Source: Clostridia bacterium
GTDB lineage: Bacteria; Bacillota; Clostridia; Oscillospirales; Acutalibacteraceae
Length of the DNA stretch: 10,234 nucleotides
Direction: 5' to 3'
NCBI GenBank assembly: GCA_017538005.1
Contig: JAFYJR010000127.1
Span: 1-10,234 of the forward strand
The position numbers were made by a program, and so were the translations under genes. Shown piece by piece: positions 1-6,210 of this stretch; within the stretch, counting starts at the first letter, position 1, and every line of letters starts with the position of its first letter. Below the pieces are notes generated by a model. It worked only from the letters and a program-made list of their open reading frames with translations. It searched no databases and was not told the origin of the DNA.

Positions 1-545
1 ATGGCGGTGGCCATGAAGCCGCCGAACATGACATAGACACCCGTGAGCACTGCCATTATGAGAATTACGACCCAGTAGGGGATGTCAAATACCAGGCCGA
101 ACAGACTTGAAAGACCGTTATAGAGTGAAGCGGTATAAGGAATGAGGAAAATGAATACTATGATTGACGCGGCAATTTTAAGAGCGGTTGAGTCAAAGCG
201 CTTGCCGAAGAAGTCGGGCATTGTCTTCGCGTCGTAGTGCTGGGTCATGACGCGGGTTCTTCTGCCGAGAATATTCCAGGCGAGAAGGGAACCTATGAAG
301 GCGTTGCCGAGACCGGCCCATGTGCTTGAAAGGCCGAAGTTCCAACCGAACTGGCCTGCGTAACCGACGAATATAACCGCCGAGAAGTAGGATGTACCGA
401 AAGCGAATGCCGTAAGCCAGGGGCCTACGCTTCTGCCGCCGAGTACAAATCCGTTTACGTCTGTTGCATGCTTTCTCGTATACAGACCTACACCGATCAT
501 AAGGGAAAAGAAGCATACGAGAAGTATGGCTGACATGAGTTTCAT
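1..545 (-). CDS. Sodium:solute symporter (SSS family), N-terminal part, cut by window edge
   Basis: The frame is open from an ATG at 545 to base 1, giving 181 residues with no stop. The protein is highly hydrophobic. Residues 34-55 (FVLGGRSVGPWLTAFAFGTS, then YF) match the TM1-TM2 signature of the SSS family (TC 2.A.21, PutP/PanF/sialic-acid transporter type). PDFFGKRFDS at 110-119, IPYTASLYNG at 135-144 and FGGF at 174-177 are further family landmarks. The family imports solutes such as amino acids, sugars or vitamins across the cytoplasmic membrane with Na+; the solute cannot be read from this fragment. The start is supported by AAAGGA at 555-560 (minus strand), 9 bases before the ATG. A promoter and inverted repeat lie directly upstream, so this gene is probably transcribed separately from the lipase behind it and regulated. 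Members are usually about 450-550 residues, so roughly one third is seen. Confidence 0.9.
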   Translation of the reverse strand, partial: MKLMSAILLVCFFSLMIGVGLYTRKHATDVNGFVLGGRSVGPWLTAFAFGTSYFSAVIFVGYAGQFGWNFGLSSTWAGLGNAFIGSLLAWNILGRRTRVMTQHYDAKTMPDFFGKRFDSTALKIAASIIVFIFLIPYTASLYNGLSSLFGLVFDIPYWVVILIMAVLTGVYVMFGGFMATA

Positions 546-580
546 TGCGAATCATCCTTTACCGTTTCTTTGCGATTTAG

Positions 581-629
581 CACTTTAAAGTGTGCACTTC
601 ACTGCTTTAAAGTATCACAGTGAAGTGCA
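581..629. repeat. Inverted repeats over the symporter promoter (candidate operator)
   Basis: Two symmetric elements lie side by side. CACTTTAAAGTG (581-592) is a perfect 12-bp palindrome. TGCACTTCACTG (593-604) and CAGTGAAGTGCA (618-629) are perfect 12-base inverted arms around a 13-base centre that contains CTTTAAAG. The 5-mer CACTT or its complement AAGTG recurs at 581, 588, 595 and 623. The larger repeat covers the -10 box and much of the spacer of the minus-strand promoter, and the palindrome lies just downstream of the predicted start of transcription. This is the usual placement of a repressor operator. The hairpin is not followed by a T-run in either direction, which argues against a simple terminator. 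The cognate regulator is not in the window. Confidence 0.6.
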
Positions 630-637
630 AATGTCAA
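609..637 (-). promoter_or_regulatory. Promoter of the symporter gene
   Basis: Read on the minus strand there is TTGACA (637-632), a 17-base spacer and TACTTT (614-609), preceded by TG at the extended -10 position (TGATACTTT). This is a near-consensus housekeeping sigma promoter. Transcription would start near 602, leaving a leader of about 57 bases before the symporter ATG. The -35 box begins 8 bases beyond the lipase stop codon, so the symporter can be expressed independently of the lipase. It is not experimentally shown. Confidence 0.7.
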
Positions 638-645
638 TATATTTT

Positions 646-1776
646 TTAAAGTTTTGCGAGAAAATCACAGAGATCGAGGAAATATTTCTCATAATCACTG
701 CGCTTTTCGAAGAATCCCATCCAGGAGAAATGGTCCTTGTGTTCAATCGGCATATTGTACCATTTGCCCGGAACAACTTCTGTATTTTCCGTCCAGGTCT
801 CCTGAGGTTTGTTTCGCGGAGCCATTGTGCTTAATGTGTTTACTATGCCGTCTGACTGATACCATTTTTTGTCGACCCCGAGAGTCCTTTTCAGTGTGGG
901 CGTGCCATACCAGCCGATAATCAGTTGTCCGAGATGCGCCAACGGGAAGGATTTAAGTTCCATTGCGTGGAAGGGAGTAATAAGTATTTTATGAGACTTG
1001 CACGCCGGGTGGGCGAAGTAATAAATCTCATCGGAAATGCCTACGGTCTCGTTGAACTCGGCTGTGAGGGCAGTACTCTGCGCGATAAGCGAATTGTCAA
1101 GTCTGCAGGCGTGGCATTTTTCAAGAACATAATCTCCCCAGAGATCAAGTCGGGGATCATAGAACTTTGTGAGTCCCGTTATCTTGATAAGGGTATTTGC
1201 GGCGCTGAGCATGAGCCAATTGACAAACTTGTCAACATGCAGGTCGCGCGCGGCGTCGGCGAGTGTCGTGCCGTTGTTTGTGCCGGAAATTGTCGTGACC
1301 GAATGTACGAGGTGAGCGTTGCCTCCGGCAAAGAGCGGAGAGAGCTCGTCAGCGGGTGTCGCCGCGCGTTCTTCTTCCGAGCCGCGGTCTAAAAGGTCCG
1401 CGAACATACTTATCGTGGGACCTCCGAAGGAGTGGCCTATGAGATTGATTTTCTCATGGCTGCCGGGCTCGCCCCAGTCTTTGAAGTATCCCTCGTAGGT
1501 TCTGCCGTAGCGGGCGTGGCCGTTTTTCTCGCTGTGGACCTTGCCGTAGTCGACGGTACCGCCGACTATCTGCGCGTAGAGTTCGCAGGCGCGGTCCCAC
1601 GCTGAGTTCCAGGGTCCTGCTGACGGGGCGTATGACTCATATCCGTTTTCTGTAAGGAACTGTGCTATGCCGGGTCTGTGAAAGCCGCCGAAGTACGGCA
1701 TGAGGCCTGTGAGCCTGTCTTTGTCGCCCCAGCCGCAGTAGCCGTGAACGAAAATATTGGCATAAGCTTCTGACAT
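646..1776 (-). CDS. Lipase/esterase, family I.5-like (alpha/beta hydrolase), no signal peptide
   Basis: This 376-residue protein resembles the Geobacillus/staphylococcal lipases that hydrolyse acylglycerol esters. FVHGY (9-13) would form the oxyanion loop. The nucleophile elbow GHSFGG places Ser116, QSDGIVNTLS gives Asp309 and DHFSWMG gives His349 as the triad. The segment WDRACELYAQIVGGTVDYG (60-78) and HSEKNGHARYGRTY (81-94), with Asp61, His81 and His87, copies the zinc site of Geobacillus lipases; Asp211 in RLDLWG is the likely fourth ligand. The longest frame starts at 1791, but that ATG overlaps the Shine-Dalgarno GGAGG (1789-1785), which sits 8 bases before the ATG at 1776; I therefore choose 1776. 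Known relatives are secreted with signal or pro-peptides. Here the mature domain begins at once, which suggests a cytoplasmic enzyme or unusual export. Its promoter is divergent from the glycan operon. Substrate unknown. Confidence 0.9.
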   Translation of the reverse strand: MSEAYANIFVHGYCGWGDKDRLTGLMPYFGGFHRPGIAQFLTENGYESYAPSAGPWNSAWDRACELYAQIVGGTVDYGKVHSEKNGHARYGRTYEGYFKDWGEPGSHEKINLIGHSFGGPTISMFADLLDRGSEEERAATPADELSPLFAGGNAHLVHSVTTISGTNNGTTLADAARDLHVDKFVNWLMLSAANTLIKITGLTKFYDPRLDLWGDYVLEKCHACRLDNSLIAQSTALTAEFNETVGISDEIYYFAHPACKSHKILITPFHAMELKSFPLAHLGQLIIGWYGTPTLKRTLGVDKKWYQSDGIVNTLSTMAPRNKPQETWTENTEVVPGKWYNMPIEHKDHFSWMGFFEKRSDYEKYFLDLCDFLAKL

Positions 1777-1809
1777 TTTTATGTCCTCCATATATTTGAT
1801 ACGTTAGAG

Positions 1810-1838
1810 ATTATACTCATTTGCCATACAATTGTAAA
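1810..1838 (-). promoter_or_regulatory. Promoter of the lipase gene
   Basis: On the minus strand TTTACA (1838-1833), a 17-base spacer and a perfect TATAAT (1815-1810) form a strong sigma-A-type promoter. Transcription would begin near 1803, leaving about 26 bases of leader that carry the GGAGG ribosome binding site of the 1776 start. Its -35 hexamer shares five of its six bases with the -35 of the oppositely directed promoter of the glycan operon. Confidence 0.7.
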
Positions 1839-1860
1839 TAATCGCGTAATGTAGTATAAT
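1832..1860 (+). promoter_or_regulatory. Promoter of the glycosyltransferase/tarIJL operon
   Basis: TTGTAA (1832-1837), a 17-base spacer and a perfect TATAAT (1855-1860) precede the first glycosyltransferase. The predicted transcription start is near 1867, with a leader of about 25 bases carrying AAGGAG at 1879-1884. The -35 match is weaker than for the divergent lipase promoter. Because the two -35 boxes overlap, RNA polymerase can probably occupy only one direction at a time. Confidence 0.6.
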
Positions 1861-1891
1861 ATTTGGGTATTTTTGTTTAAGGAGCATTGCT

Positions 1892-2572
1892 TTGAAAGTC
1901 TCGGTTGCCATGGCGGCGTACAACGGAGAAAAGTACATAGAACAGCAGCTTGAGTCGATTCTGACGCAGCTTCGTGCCGATGATGAGGTCATAGTATCTG
2001 ATGATAACCCGGCCGGCGGCACGAAGGAGGCGGTTGACCGCCTCGGCGACCCGCGCATCCGCTATGTCGAGGGTCCCGGCAAGGGAGTCATAAAAAACTT
2101 CGAGCATGCGCTGTCACTGACGACGGGGGACATAATCTTCCTTGCCGACCAGGACGACGTCTGGCTACCCGGTAAGGTCGCCGCCTGCGTCAGTGAGATT
2201 GAGAACGGCGCGACTCTTGTGCTCCATGACGCAAAAGTTGTCGATGAAAATCTTAATGTCATAAACGAATCATTCTTTGAAATCAACGGCAGCGCGCCCG
2301 GCTTCTGGAAAAATATAAAAAAGAACTCATTTATGGGATGCTGCATGGCGTTTGACGCGGGGCTGAAGGACGCAGTTATGCCGTTTCCGGACAATCTTCC
2401 CATGCATGATCAGTGGATAGGACTGATTGCGGAGCGAAAGGGTAAAGTAAAATTACTTTACAGTCCCTACCTTCTGTACCGCAGAAGCGGGGACAGTCTC
2501 ACCGGAAGACCGACATCCCTCTCACAGAAAATCAAGTGGAGAGTAAGCATTATAAAGGACGTTTTGCTATGA
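1892..2572 (+). CDS. GT2 family glycosyltransferase (GT2-A), rhamnosyltransferase-like
   Basis: This is a 226-residue GT-A fold glycosyltransferase acting at the cytoplasmic side of the membrane. SVAMAAYNGEKYIEQQLESI (4-23) is the family 2 N-terminal signature. LADQDDVW (84-91) carries the metal/nucleotide-sugar binding acidic motif, and HDQW (172-175) is the expected catalytic-base region. A basic, amphipathic C-terminus (QKIKWRVSIIKDVLL) may touch the membrane. The nucleotide-binding loop is odd: SDDNPAGGT (36-44) stands where relatives usually read SDDGSTDGT. The start is TTG at 1892, chosen because AAGGAG (1879-1884) lies 7 bases upstream and no ATG fits. The stop overlaps the next start (ATGA at 2569-2572), implying translational coupling. 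As first gene of the operon it probably adds a sugar to a lipid-linked glycan; the donor and acceptor cannot be read from sequence. Confidence 0.88.
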   Translation: MKVSVAMAAYNGEKYIEQQLESILTQLRADDEVIVSDDNPAGGTKEAVDRLGDPRIRYVEGPGKGVIKNFEHALSLTTGDIIFLADQDDVWLPGKVAACVSEIENGATLVLHDAKVVDENLNVINESFFEINGSAPGFWKNIKKNSFMGCCMAFDAGLKDAVMPFPDNLPMHDQWIGLIAERKGKVKLLYSPYLLYRRSGDSLTGRPTSLSQKIKWRVSIIKDVLL

Positions 2573-3351
2573 TAAAAGTATCGGCGAGTATCGTCACTTA
2601 CAACAATGTCAAATATATAGAAAAGGCCGCAGGTACGTTGCTTGATTCTGTCAAAGACGAGAATATAGACTTCCGTCTCTATGTCTTTGACAACGGTTCG
2701 ACTGACGGTACCGTTGAGCTTCTTCGTGAGAAATTTTCCGATGATCCGAGGTTCTTTTTAAACATCTCGGCAGAGAATATCGGCTTCGGAAAAGCGCATA
2801 ACCGGATGCTCAAAGAGTTTGACAGCTGGAAGGCGGATTATCACTGCGTAGTAAATCCCGATGTCGTCATTGAGGATGACATAGTCTCGAAGATGGTGAA
2901 TTATGCCGAGTCGCATCCTGAGGTTGTCCAGCTCTCACCGAGGATATGCTTCCCGGACGGACGCGACCAGATACTGGGCAAGCGCAGGCCGCATATCTGG
3001 TACCTGATGGCAAGCCGCCTGCGCGGCGAGGAGCCGTCGAAGCTGCTCTCGCGGTACGCGATGCTCGACGCGGACTATTCACAGCCCTTCGAGATAAAGA
3101 ACGCCACGGGCTGTTTCATGTTCTTCCGCGGCGACGCGTTCCGCGAAGTCGGAGGCTTCGACGACAGATATTTCATGTACTTCGAAGACTGCGATATCAC
3201 GCGTGTTATGGGCAAAAAGGGAAAGGTTCTTTTCTTCCCCGACGCGATTGTTTACCACGTGTGGGCGCGTGATTCCAAGAGAAATACCAAACTGAAAATA
3301 ATACACATTCAGTCAATGCTGAAATATGACCTGAAATGGAGGACAATCTGA
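2569..3351 (+). CDS. GT2 family glycosyltransferase (GT2-B), WbbL/RfbF-type rhamnosyltransferase-like
   Basis: A 260-residue glycosyltransferase. SASIVTYNN (5-13) and VFDNGSTDGT (39-48) form the nucleotide-binding region, NIGFGKAHNRM (70-80) follows, and VVNPDVV (94-100) holds the DXD-equivalent. GCFMFFRGDAFREVGGFDDR (181-200) and MYFEDCDITRVM (203-214) are the acceptor-side motifs typical of WbbL-like rhamnosyltransferases, which transfer a sugar from a dTDP or UDP donor to a prenyl-diphosphate-linked sugar. The late YHVWARDSKRNTKLKIIHI (229-247) is the usual C-terminal His/Ser-Arg segment. The longest frame starts at 2536, but AAAGGA (2554-2559) fits the ATG at 2569, which overlaps the stop of the previous gene as ATGA. 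The specific sugar is not determinable here, but pairing with a second GT2 suggests at least two successive sugar additions. Confidence 0.88.
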   Translation: MIKVSASIVTYNNVKYIEKAAGTLLDSVKDENIDFRLYVFDNGSTDGTVELLREKFSDDPRFFLNISAENIGFGKAHNRMLKEFDSWKADYHCVVNPDVVIEDDIVSKMVNYAESHPEVVQLSPRICFPDGRDQILGKRRPHIWYLMASRLRGEEPSKLLSRYAMLDADYSQPFEIKNATGCFMFFRGDAFREVGGFDDRYFMYFEDCDITRVMGKKGKVLFFPDAIVYHVWARDSKRNTKLKIIHIQSMLKYDLKWRTI

Positions 3352-4067
3352 TGACATTTGCAGTAATTCTTGCCGGCGGTATCGGTTCCCGTATGGGCAA
3401 TTCCGAAACACCGAAGCAGTATCTCATGCTCGGCAAACAGCCTATTATCATACATACTATTGAAAAATTCTTCGTATGCCCGGACTTTGAGCATGTTATC
3501 GTGCTTACACCCGCGGCCTGGGTCGCCCATACGGAAAATATGATAAAGAAGTCCCTCGGTAAGACGGACCGCATTTCAGTCATTGAAGGCGGCTCGACGA
3601 GAAACGAGACACTGATGAATGCCATCAGGTTTATTGAGAAAAATTACGGTCTTGCCGATGACACGATAATCGTCACACACGATGCGGTACGACCTTTCGT
3701 AACCCACAGGATTATTGAAGAGAATATTGCTGCGGCGAAGAAGTATGGTGCAACAGATACTGTTGTTCCCGCAACTGATACTATTGTTGAGTCCAAAGAC
3801 GGCGAAGTTATTTTCCAGATTCCCAACAGGGCAACACTCTTCCAGGGACAGACTCCGCAGAGCTTCAACGCGAAGAAACTCAAGGAACTCTATGAGAGTC
3901 TGACGGATGAAGAGAAGGAAATACTGACAGACGCCTGTAAGATATTCGCCATGAAAGGCGAGAAGGTATATCTCGTCGAGGGCGAAGTTTCAAATATGAA
4001 GATAACTTATCCGTTTGACCTCAAGGTCGCGGCCACGATGCTCGGAGGAGATCTGACAAATGATTAA
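3351..4067 (+). CDS. tarI: Ribitol-5-phosphate cytidylyltransferase (TarI-like, IspD/TarI family)
   Basis: This 238-residue cytidylyltransferase joins CTP and a polyol phosphate. AVILAGGIGSRMG (4-16) is the CTP-binding glycine-rich loop, PKQY (21-24) the conserved lysine loop, GGSTRNE (80-86), HDAVRPF (110-116), QTPQ (167-170) and NMKITYP (215-221) complete the IspD/TarI signature. IspD (MEP pathway) and TarI share this fold. The TarJ-like gene directly downstream and the TarL-like gene after it make ribitol-5-phosphate the likely substrate, giving CDP-ribitol. The longest frame begins at 3336, but GGAGG (3338-3342) lies inside its first codons and sits 8 bases before the ATG at 3351, so 3351 is chosen. 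That ATG overlaps the previous stop as TGATG. The end overlaps tarJ by 8 bases. A moonlighting or true IspD role cannot be excluded from sequence alone. Confidence 0.85.
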   Translation: MTFAVILAGGIGSRMGNSETPKQYLMLGKQPIIIHTIEKFFVCPDFEHVIVLTPAAWVAHTENMIKKSLGKTDRISVIEGGSTRNETLMNAIRFIEKNYGLADDTIIVTHDAVRPFVTHRIIEENIAAAKKYGATDTVVPATDTIVESKDGEVIFQIPNRATLFQGQTPQSFNAKKLKELYESLTDEEKEILTDACKIFAMKGEKVYLVEGEVSNMKITYPFDLKVAATMLGGDLTND

Positions 4068-5085
4068 TTCCATCTATCAACTCACCGCGCCTCGACTGAT
4101 AGAGGTCACATACGGTGAGATTGATTTAAGTGAGGGCGGCGCGCTTGTGCGCCCGTCACACCTGTCAATCTGCCGTGCTGATCAGAGGTACTATCAGGGC
4201 GCGCGTTCGAAGGAAGTGCTTGCGAAGAAACTTCCCATGGCGCTTATCCATGAGTGTATGGCGGAAGTGGTCTTTGACACTACGGGTACTTTCAAATCGG
4301 GCGACAGAGTCATCTGTATTCCGAACACGCCGACGGAGGATGACGATGTAATCGCCGAGAACTACAGGCGTTCATCAAAATTCCGCTCGAGCGGTTTTGA
4401 CGGTTTCCTTCAGGATGTCGTTTTAATGGCGCCTGACAGACTGGTGAAGATTTCAGATGATGTAAATCCCGATGTCGCGGCGTTCACTGAACTGATTTCA
4501 GTCGCGATGCATATCATCTCACGATTTGACAAAACCGCCCATCAGAGGCGAAACAGCGTAGGTGTCTGGGGCGACGGAAATCTCGGTTTCATCACCGCTA
4601 TTTTGCTCGCGAACCTGTATCCGGATATGAAACTCAATATCTTCGGAAGACATTTTGACAAGCTCGCTTATTTCACCTTTGCCGACGAGACGATACATGT
4701 CGATGAGATACCGGATGACCTTATGATTGATCACTGCTTTGAATGTGTCGGCGGAGCGGGTTGCGAGCCGGCGATAAATCAGATGATTGACCACATTAAC
4801 CCCGAGGGCACGATAGCCTTAAGTGGTGTATCGGAAAACAATGTTCCGATAAATACCCGAATGGTTCTGGAAAAAGGTCTGAGACTTTTCGGCTCATCAA
4901 GATCCGGCAGGGAAGACTTTGAAAAGACCGTCGGTTTCCTTGAGGGCAGTGAACAGTCAGTACATTATCTCGAAACACTTATAGGCGAGACCTTTGATGT
5001 CCGTACCATACCGGATATTCATAAGGCATTTGACGCGGACTCAACCCTTCACCTGGGCAAGACCGTAATGCATTGGAATAAATAA
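4060..5085 (+). CDS. tarJ: Ribulose-5-phosphate reductase (TarJ-like, zinc alcohol dehydrogenase superfamily)
   Basis: A 341-residue medium-chain dehydrogenase. Known TarJ enzymes reduce D-ribulose-5-phosphate to D-ribitol-5-phosphate with NADPH, supplying TarI. The catalytic zinc ligands appear to be Cys38 (SICRAD), His64-Glu65 (LIHECMAEVV) and Glu144 (FTELISV). A second motif, CIPNTP (86-91), and the SSGFDGFLQDVV segment (110-121) are as in TarJ homologues. The Rossmann loop is GVWGDGNLGF (168-177), followed by NIFGRH (193-198) for cofactor recognition. GSSRSGREDF (278-287) is also characteristic. The start ATG at 4060 has GGAGGAG at 4044-4050, 9 bases upstream, and lies inside the end of tarI. 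The stop TAA (5083-5085) touches the next frame. The adjacency of TarI and TarJ types is the normal arrangement for CDP-ribitol synthesis, so the assignment is fairly firm. Confidence 0.88.
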   Translation: MINSIYQLTAPRLIEVTYGEIDLSEGGALVRPSHLSICRADQRYYQGARSKEVLAKKLPMALIHECMAEVVFDTTGTFKSGDRVICIPNTPTEDDDVIAENYRRSSKFRSSGFDGFLQDVVLMAPDRLVKISDDVNPDVAAFTELISVAMHIISRFDKTAHQRRNSVGVWGDGNLGFITAILLANLYPDMKLNIFGRHFDKLAYFTFADETIHVDEIPDDLMIDHCFECVGGAGCEPAINQMIDHINPEGTIALSGVSENNVPINTRMVLEKGLRLFGSSRSGREDFEKTVGFLEGSEQSVHYLETLIGETFDVRTIPDIHKAFDADSTLHLGKTVMHWNK

Positions 5086-5102
5086 TGAAAGGAGTGCATA
5101 TT

Positions 5103-6152
5103 ATGAAAGATTTAATCTTCCGTATCTATGCGCTCTTTTTCAATTTCGGCGCGAAACTCGGCACAAAGAAAAACAGGGTGGGCCTTGTGTCCATGCACAA
5201 TGCCCACTTCGCGGACGGCCTCGGCGAGGTCGAGCGTGCACTCAGCGACGGTTATGAGATAATTAAAGCGGAGAGGACAGCGCTTGCGCGTCCGCTCTCC
5301 GCGCTTAAGTTCATAACCGCCGACGCCTTTCGCCTCGGCCGTGCGAAGTATATCTTTTTAAATGACAACTTCATGGCGCTTGCGTACGCAAAGCCGGACA
5401 GTGAGACAAAGATAATCCAGCTCTGGCACGGTATGGGCGCTTTCAAGAAATTCGGTTTTGATATTGAAGTCGAGCCGAAAGTACGCCGCCTTGAGGCGGC
5501 GCAGGCCGGGCGGCTGACGCATGTCGCCTGCTCGTCCGTCGGCGTAAAAGATATTTACGCCGGAGCTTTCGGCGTCTCCCCGGAAAAGGTATATCCCGTG
5601 GGCACACCGAACGAGGATTATTACTTCAGAACTCCCGATGTAAAGAATGAAAAGTACACCATCCTTTACGCTCCGACATTCAGGGAGGATCCGGAGAGTG
5701 ACGCGAAGATTCTTTCGCATTTTGACGCAAAAGCCGTAAAAGATGCTCTGGGTGATGTCGAGATACTTGTCAGACTTCATCCCCAGGTGCACACGAGCAG
5801 TATGCCGACCGGCGTTACTGATGTAACCGATTATCCGAATGTCAATGAACTCTGCGCAAAAGCGGATATGCTCATTACAGATTATTCATCCATCTGTATG
5901 GACTTTGTTCTGCAGAATAAACCGGTTGTATTTTACGCATTTGACCTCGACGGTTATAAAGGCGCGCGCGACTTCTATTTTAACTATGAGGACTATGTCC
6001 CCGGACCGATTGCTAAGACATCCGAAGAACTTGTCTTAGCGATAAAGGAAGCGCGGGAAAACAGGTCGCCGAATTATGATGAATTCAGAAAATTCAATTT
6101 TGATGAACCTGAAGGTGACGCGACAGCAAAACTTCTGGAAATAATTTTGTAA
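5103..6152 (+). CDS. Polyol-phosphate transferase, TarL/TagF/TagB family (probably ribitol phosphate)
   Basis: This 349-residue protein matches the CDP-glycerol/CDP-ribitol glycerophosphotransferase family (PF04464). Family motifs include IQLWHGMGAFKKFGFD (105-120, His109), CSSVGVKDIYAGAFGV (143-158), VGTPNEDYYF (166-175), ILYAPTFRED (187-196), VRLHPQV (223-229, His226) and MLITDYSSICMDFVLQNKP (256-274), then DYVPGPI (297-303). His109 and His226 correspond to the two essential histidines known in TagF-type enzymes. Such enzymes act at the inner face of the membrane and transfer polyol phosphate from CDP-polyol to a carrier-linked acceptor. It is nearer in size to TagB/TarB primases than to the longer TarL/TagF polymerases, so it may add one or few units. 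CDP-ribitol as donor is inferred from tarI and tarJ. The frame opens at 5085, but AAAGGAG (5088-5094) sits 8 bases before the ATG at 5103. It is the last gene before the terminator. Confidence 0.88.
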   Translation: MKDLIFRIYALFFNFGAKLGTKKNRVGLVSMHNAHFADGLGEVERALSDGYEIIKAERTALARPLSALKFITADAFRLGRAKYIFLNDNFMALAYAKPDSETKIIQLWHGMGAFKKFGFDIEVEPKVRRLEAAQAGRLTHVACSSVGVKDIYAGAFGVSPEKVYPVGTPNEDYYFRTPDVKNEKYTILYAPTFREDPESDAKILSHFDAKAVKDALGDVEILVRLHPQVHTSSMPTGVTDVTDYPNVNELCAKADMLITDYSSICMDFVLQNKPVVFYAFDLDGYKGARDFYFNYEDYVPGPIAKTSEELVLAIKEARENRSPNYDEFRKFNFDEPEGDATAKLLEIIL

Positions 6153-6164
6153 TATATCTCGTGT

Positions 6165-6208
6165 AAAATCGTCTTTACTTGTGAACCCACAAGGAAAGGC
6201 GGTTTTTT
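6165..6208 (+). terminator. Intrinsic terminator of the glycan operon, containing the next gene's ribosome binding site
   Basis: Arms 6165-6183 and 6188-6206 pair over 19 positions with one A-G mismatch (6177/6194) and two G-U pairs, around an AACC loop. The left arm begins AAAA and the right arm ends in TTTT, with T6 at 6203-6208. It lies 12 bases after the tarL stop. The right arm contains AAGGAAAGG (6191-6199), the only ribosome binding site available for the lipoprotein ATG at 6211, so read-through RNA would hide that site in the stem. The reverse direction also has T4 at the end of its stem, so some termination of minus transcripts is possible. Confidence 0.75.
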
Positions 6209-6210
6209 CA

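Noticed and set aside
193..555. 120-codon minus-strand frame at the left edge
   Set aside because: It is an Arg-rich frame-shifted shadow of the symporter, which has family motifs in the other frame.
593..629. The inverted repeat as an intrinsic terminator of the lipase gene
   Set aside because: No T-run follows the stem in the minus direction, the loop is 13 bases, and the repeat lies over a good promoter. An operator explains it better.
925..1392. 155-codon open frame on the plus strand opposite the lipase
   Set aside because: It has no ribosome binding site or recognisable domain and is antisense to a well-supported lipase with catalytic motifs.
1777..1791. Longer lipase start at 1791
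   Set aside because: The ATG overlaps the Shine-Dalgarno sequence of the 1776 start, has no ribosome binding site of its own, and adds residues before the conserved domain start.
2946..3272. 108-codon plus-strand frame inside GT2-B
   Set aside because: Arg/Pro/Ala-rich out-of-frame translation of a glycosyltransferase whose motifs are intact in its own frame.
3351..4067. Assignment as IspD of the MEP isoprenoid pathway
   Set aside because: The fold and motifs are shared, but the directly adjoining TarJ- and TarL-type genes make the ribitol-phosphate role more likely; IspD remains an alternative.
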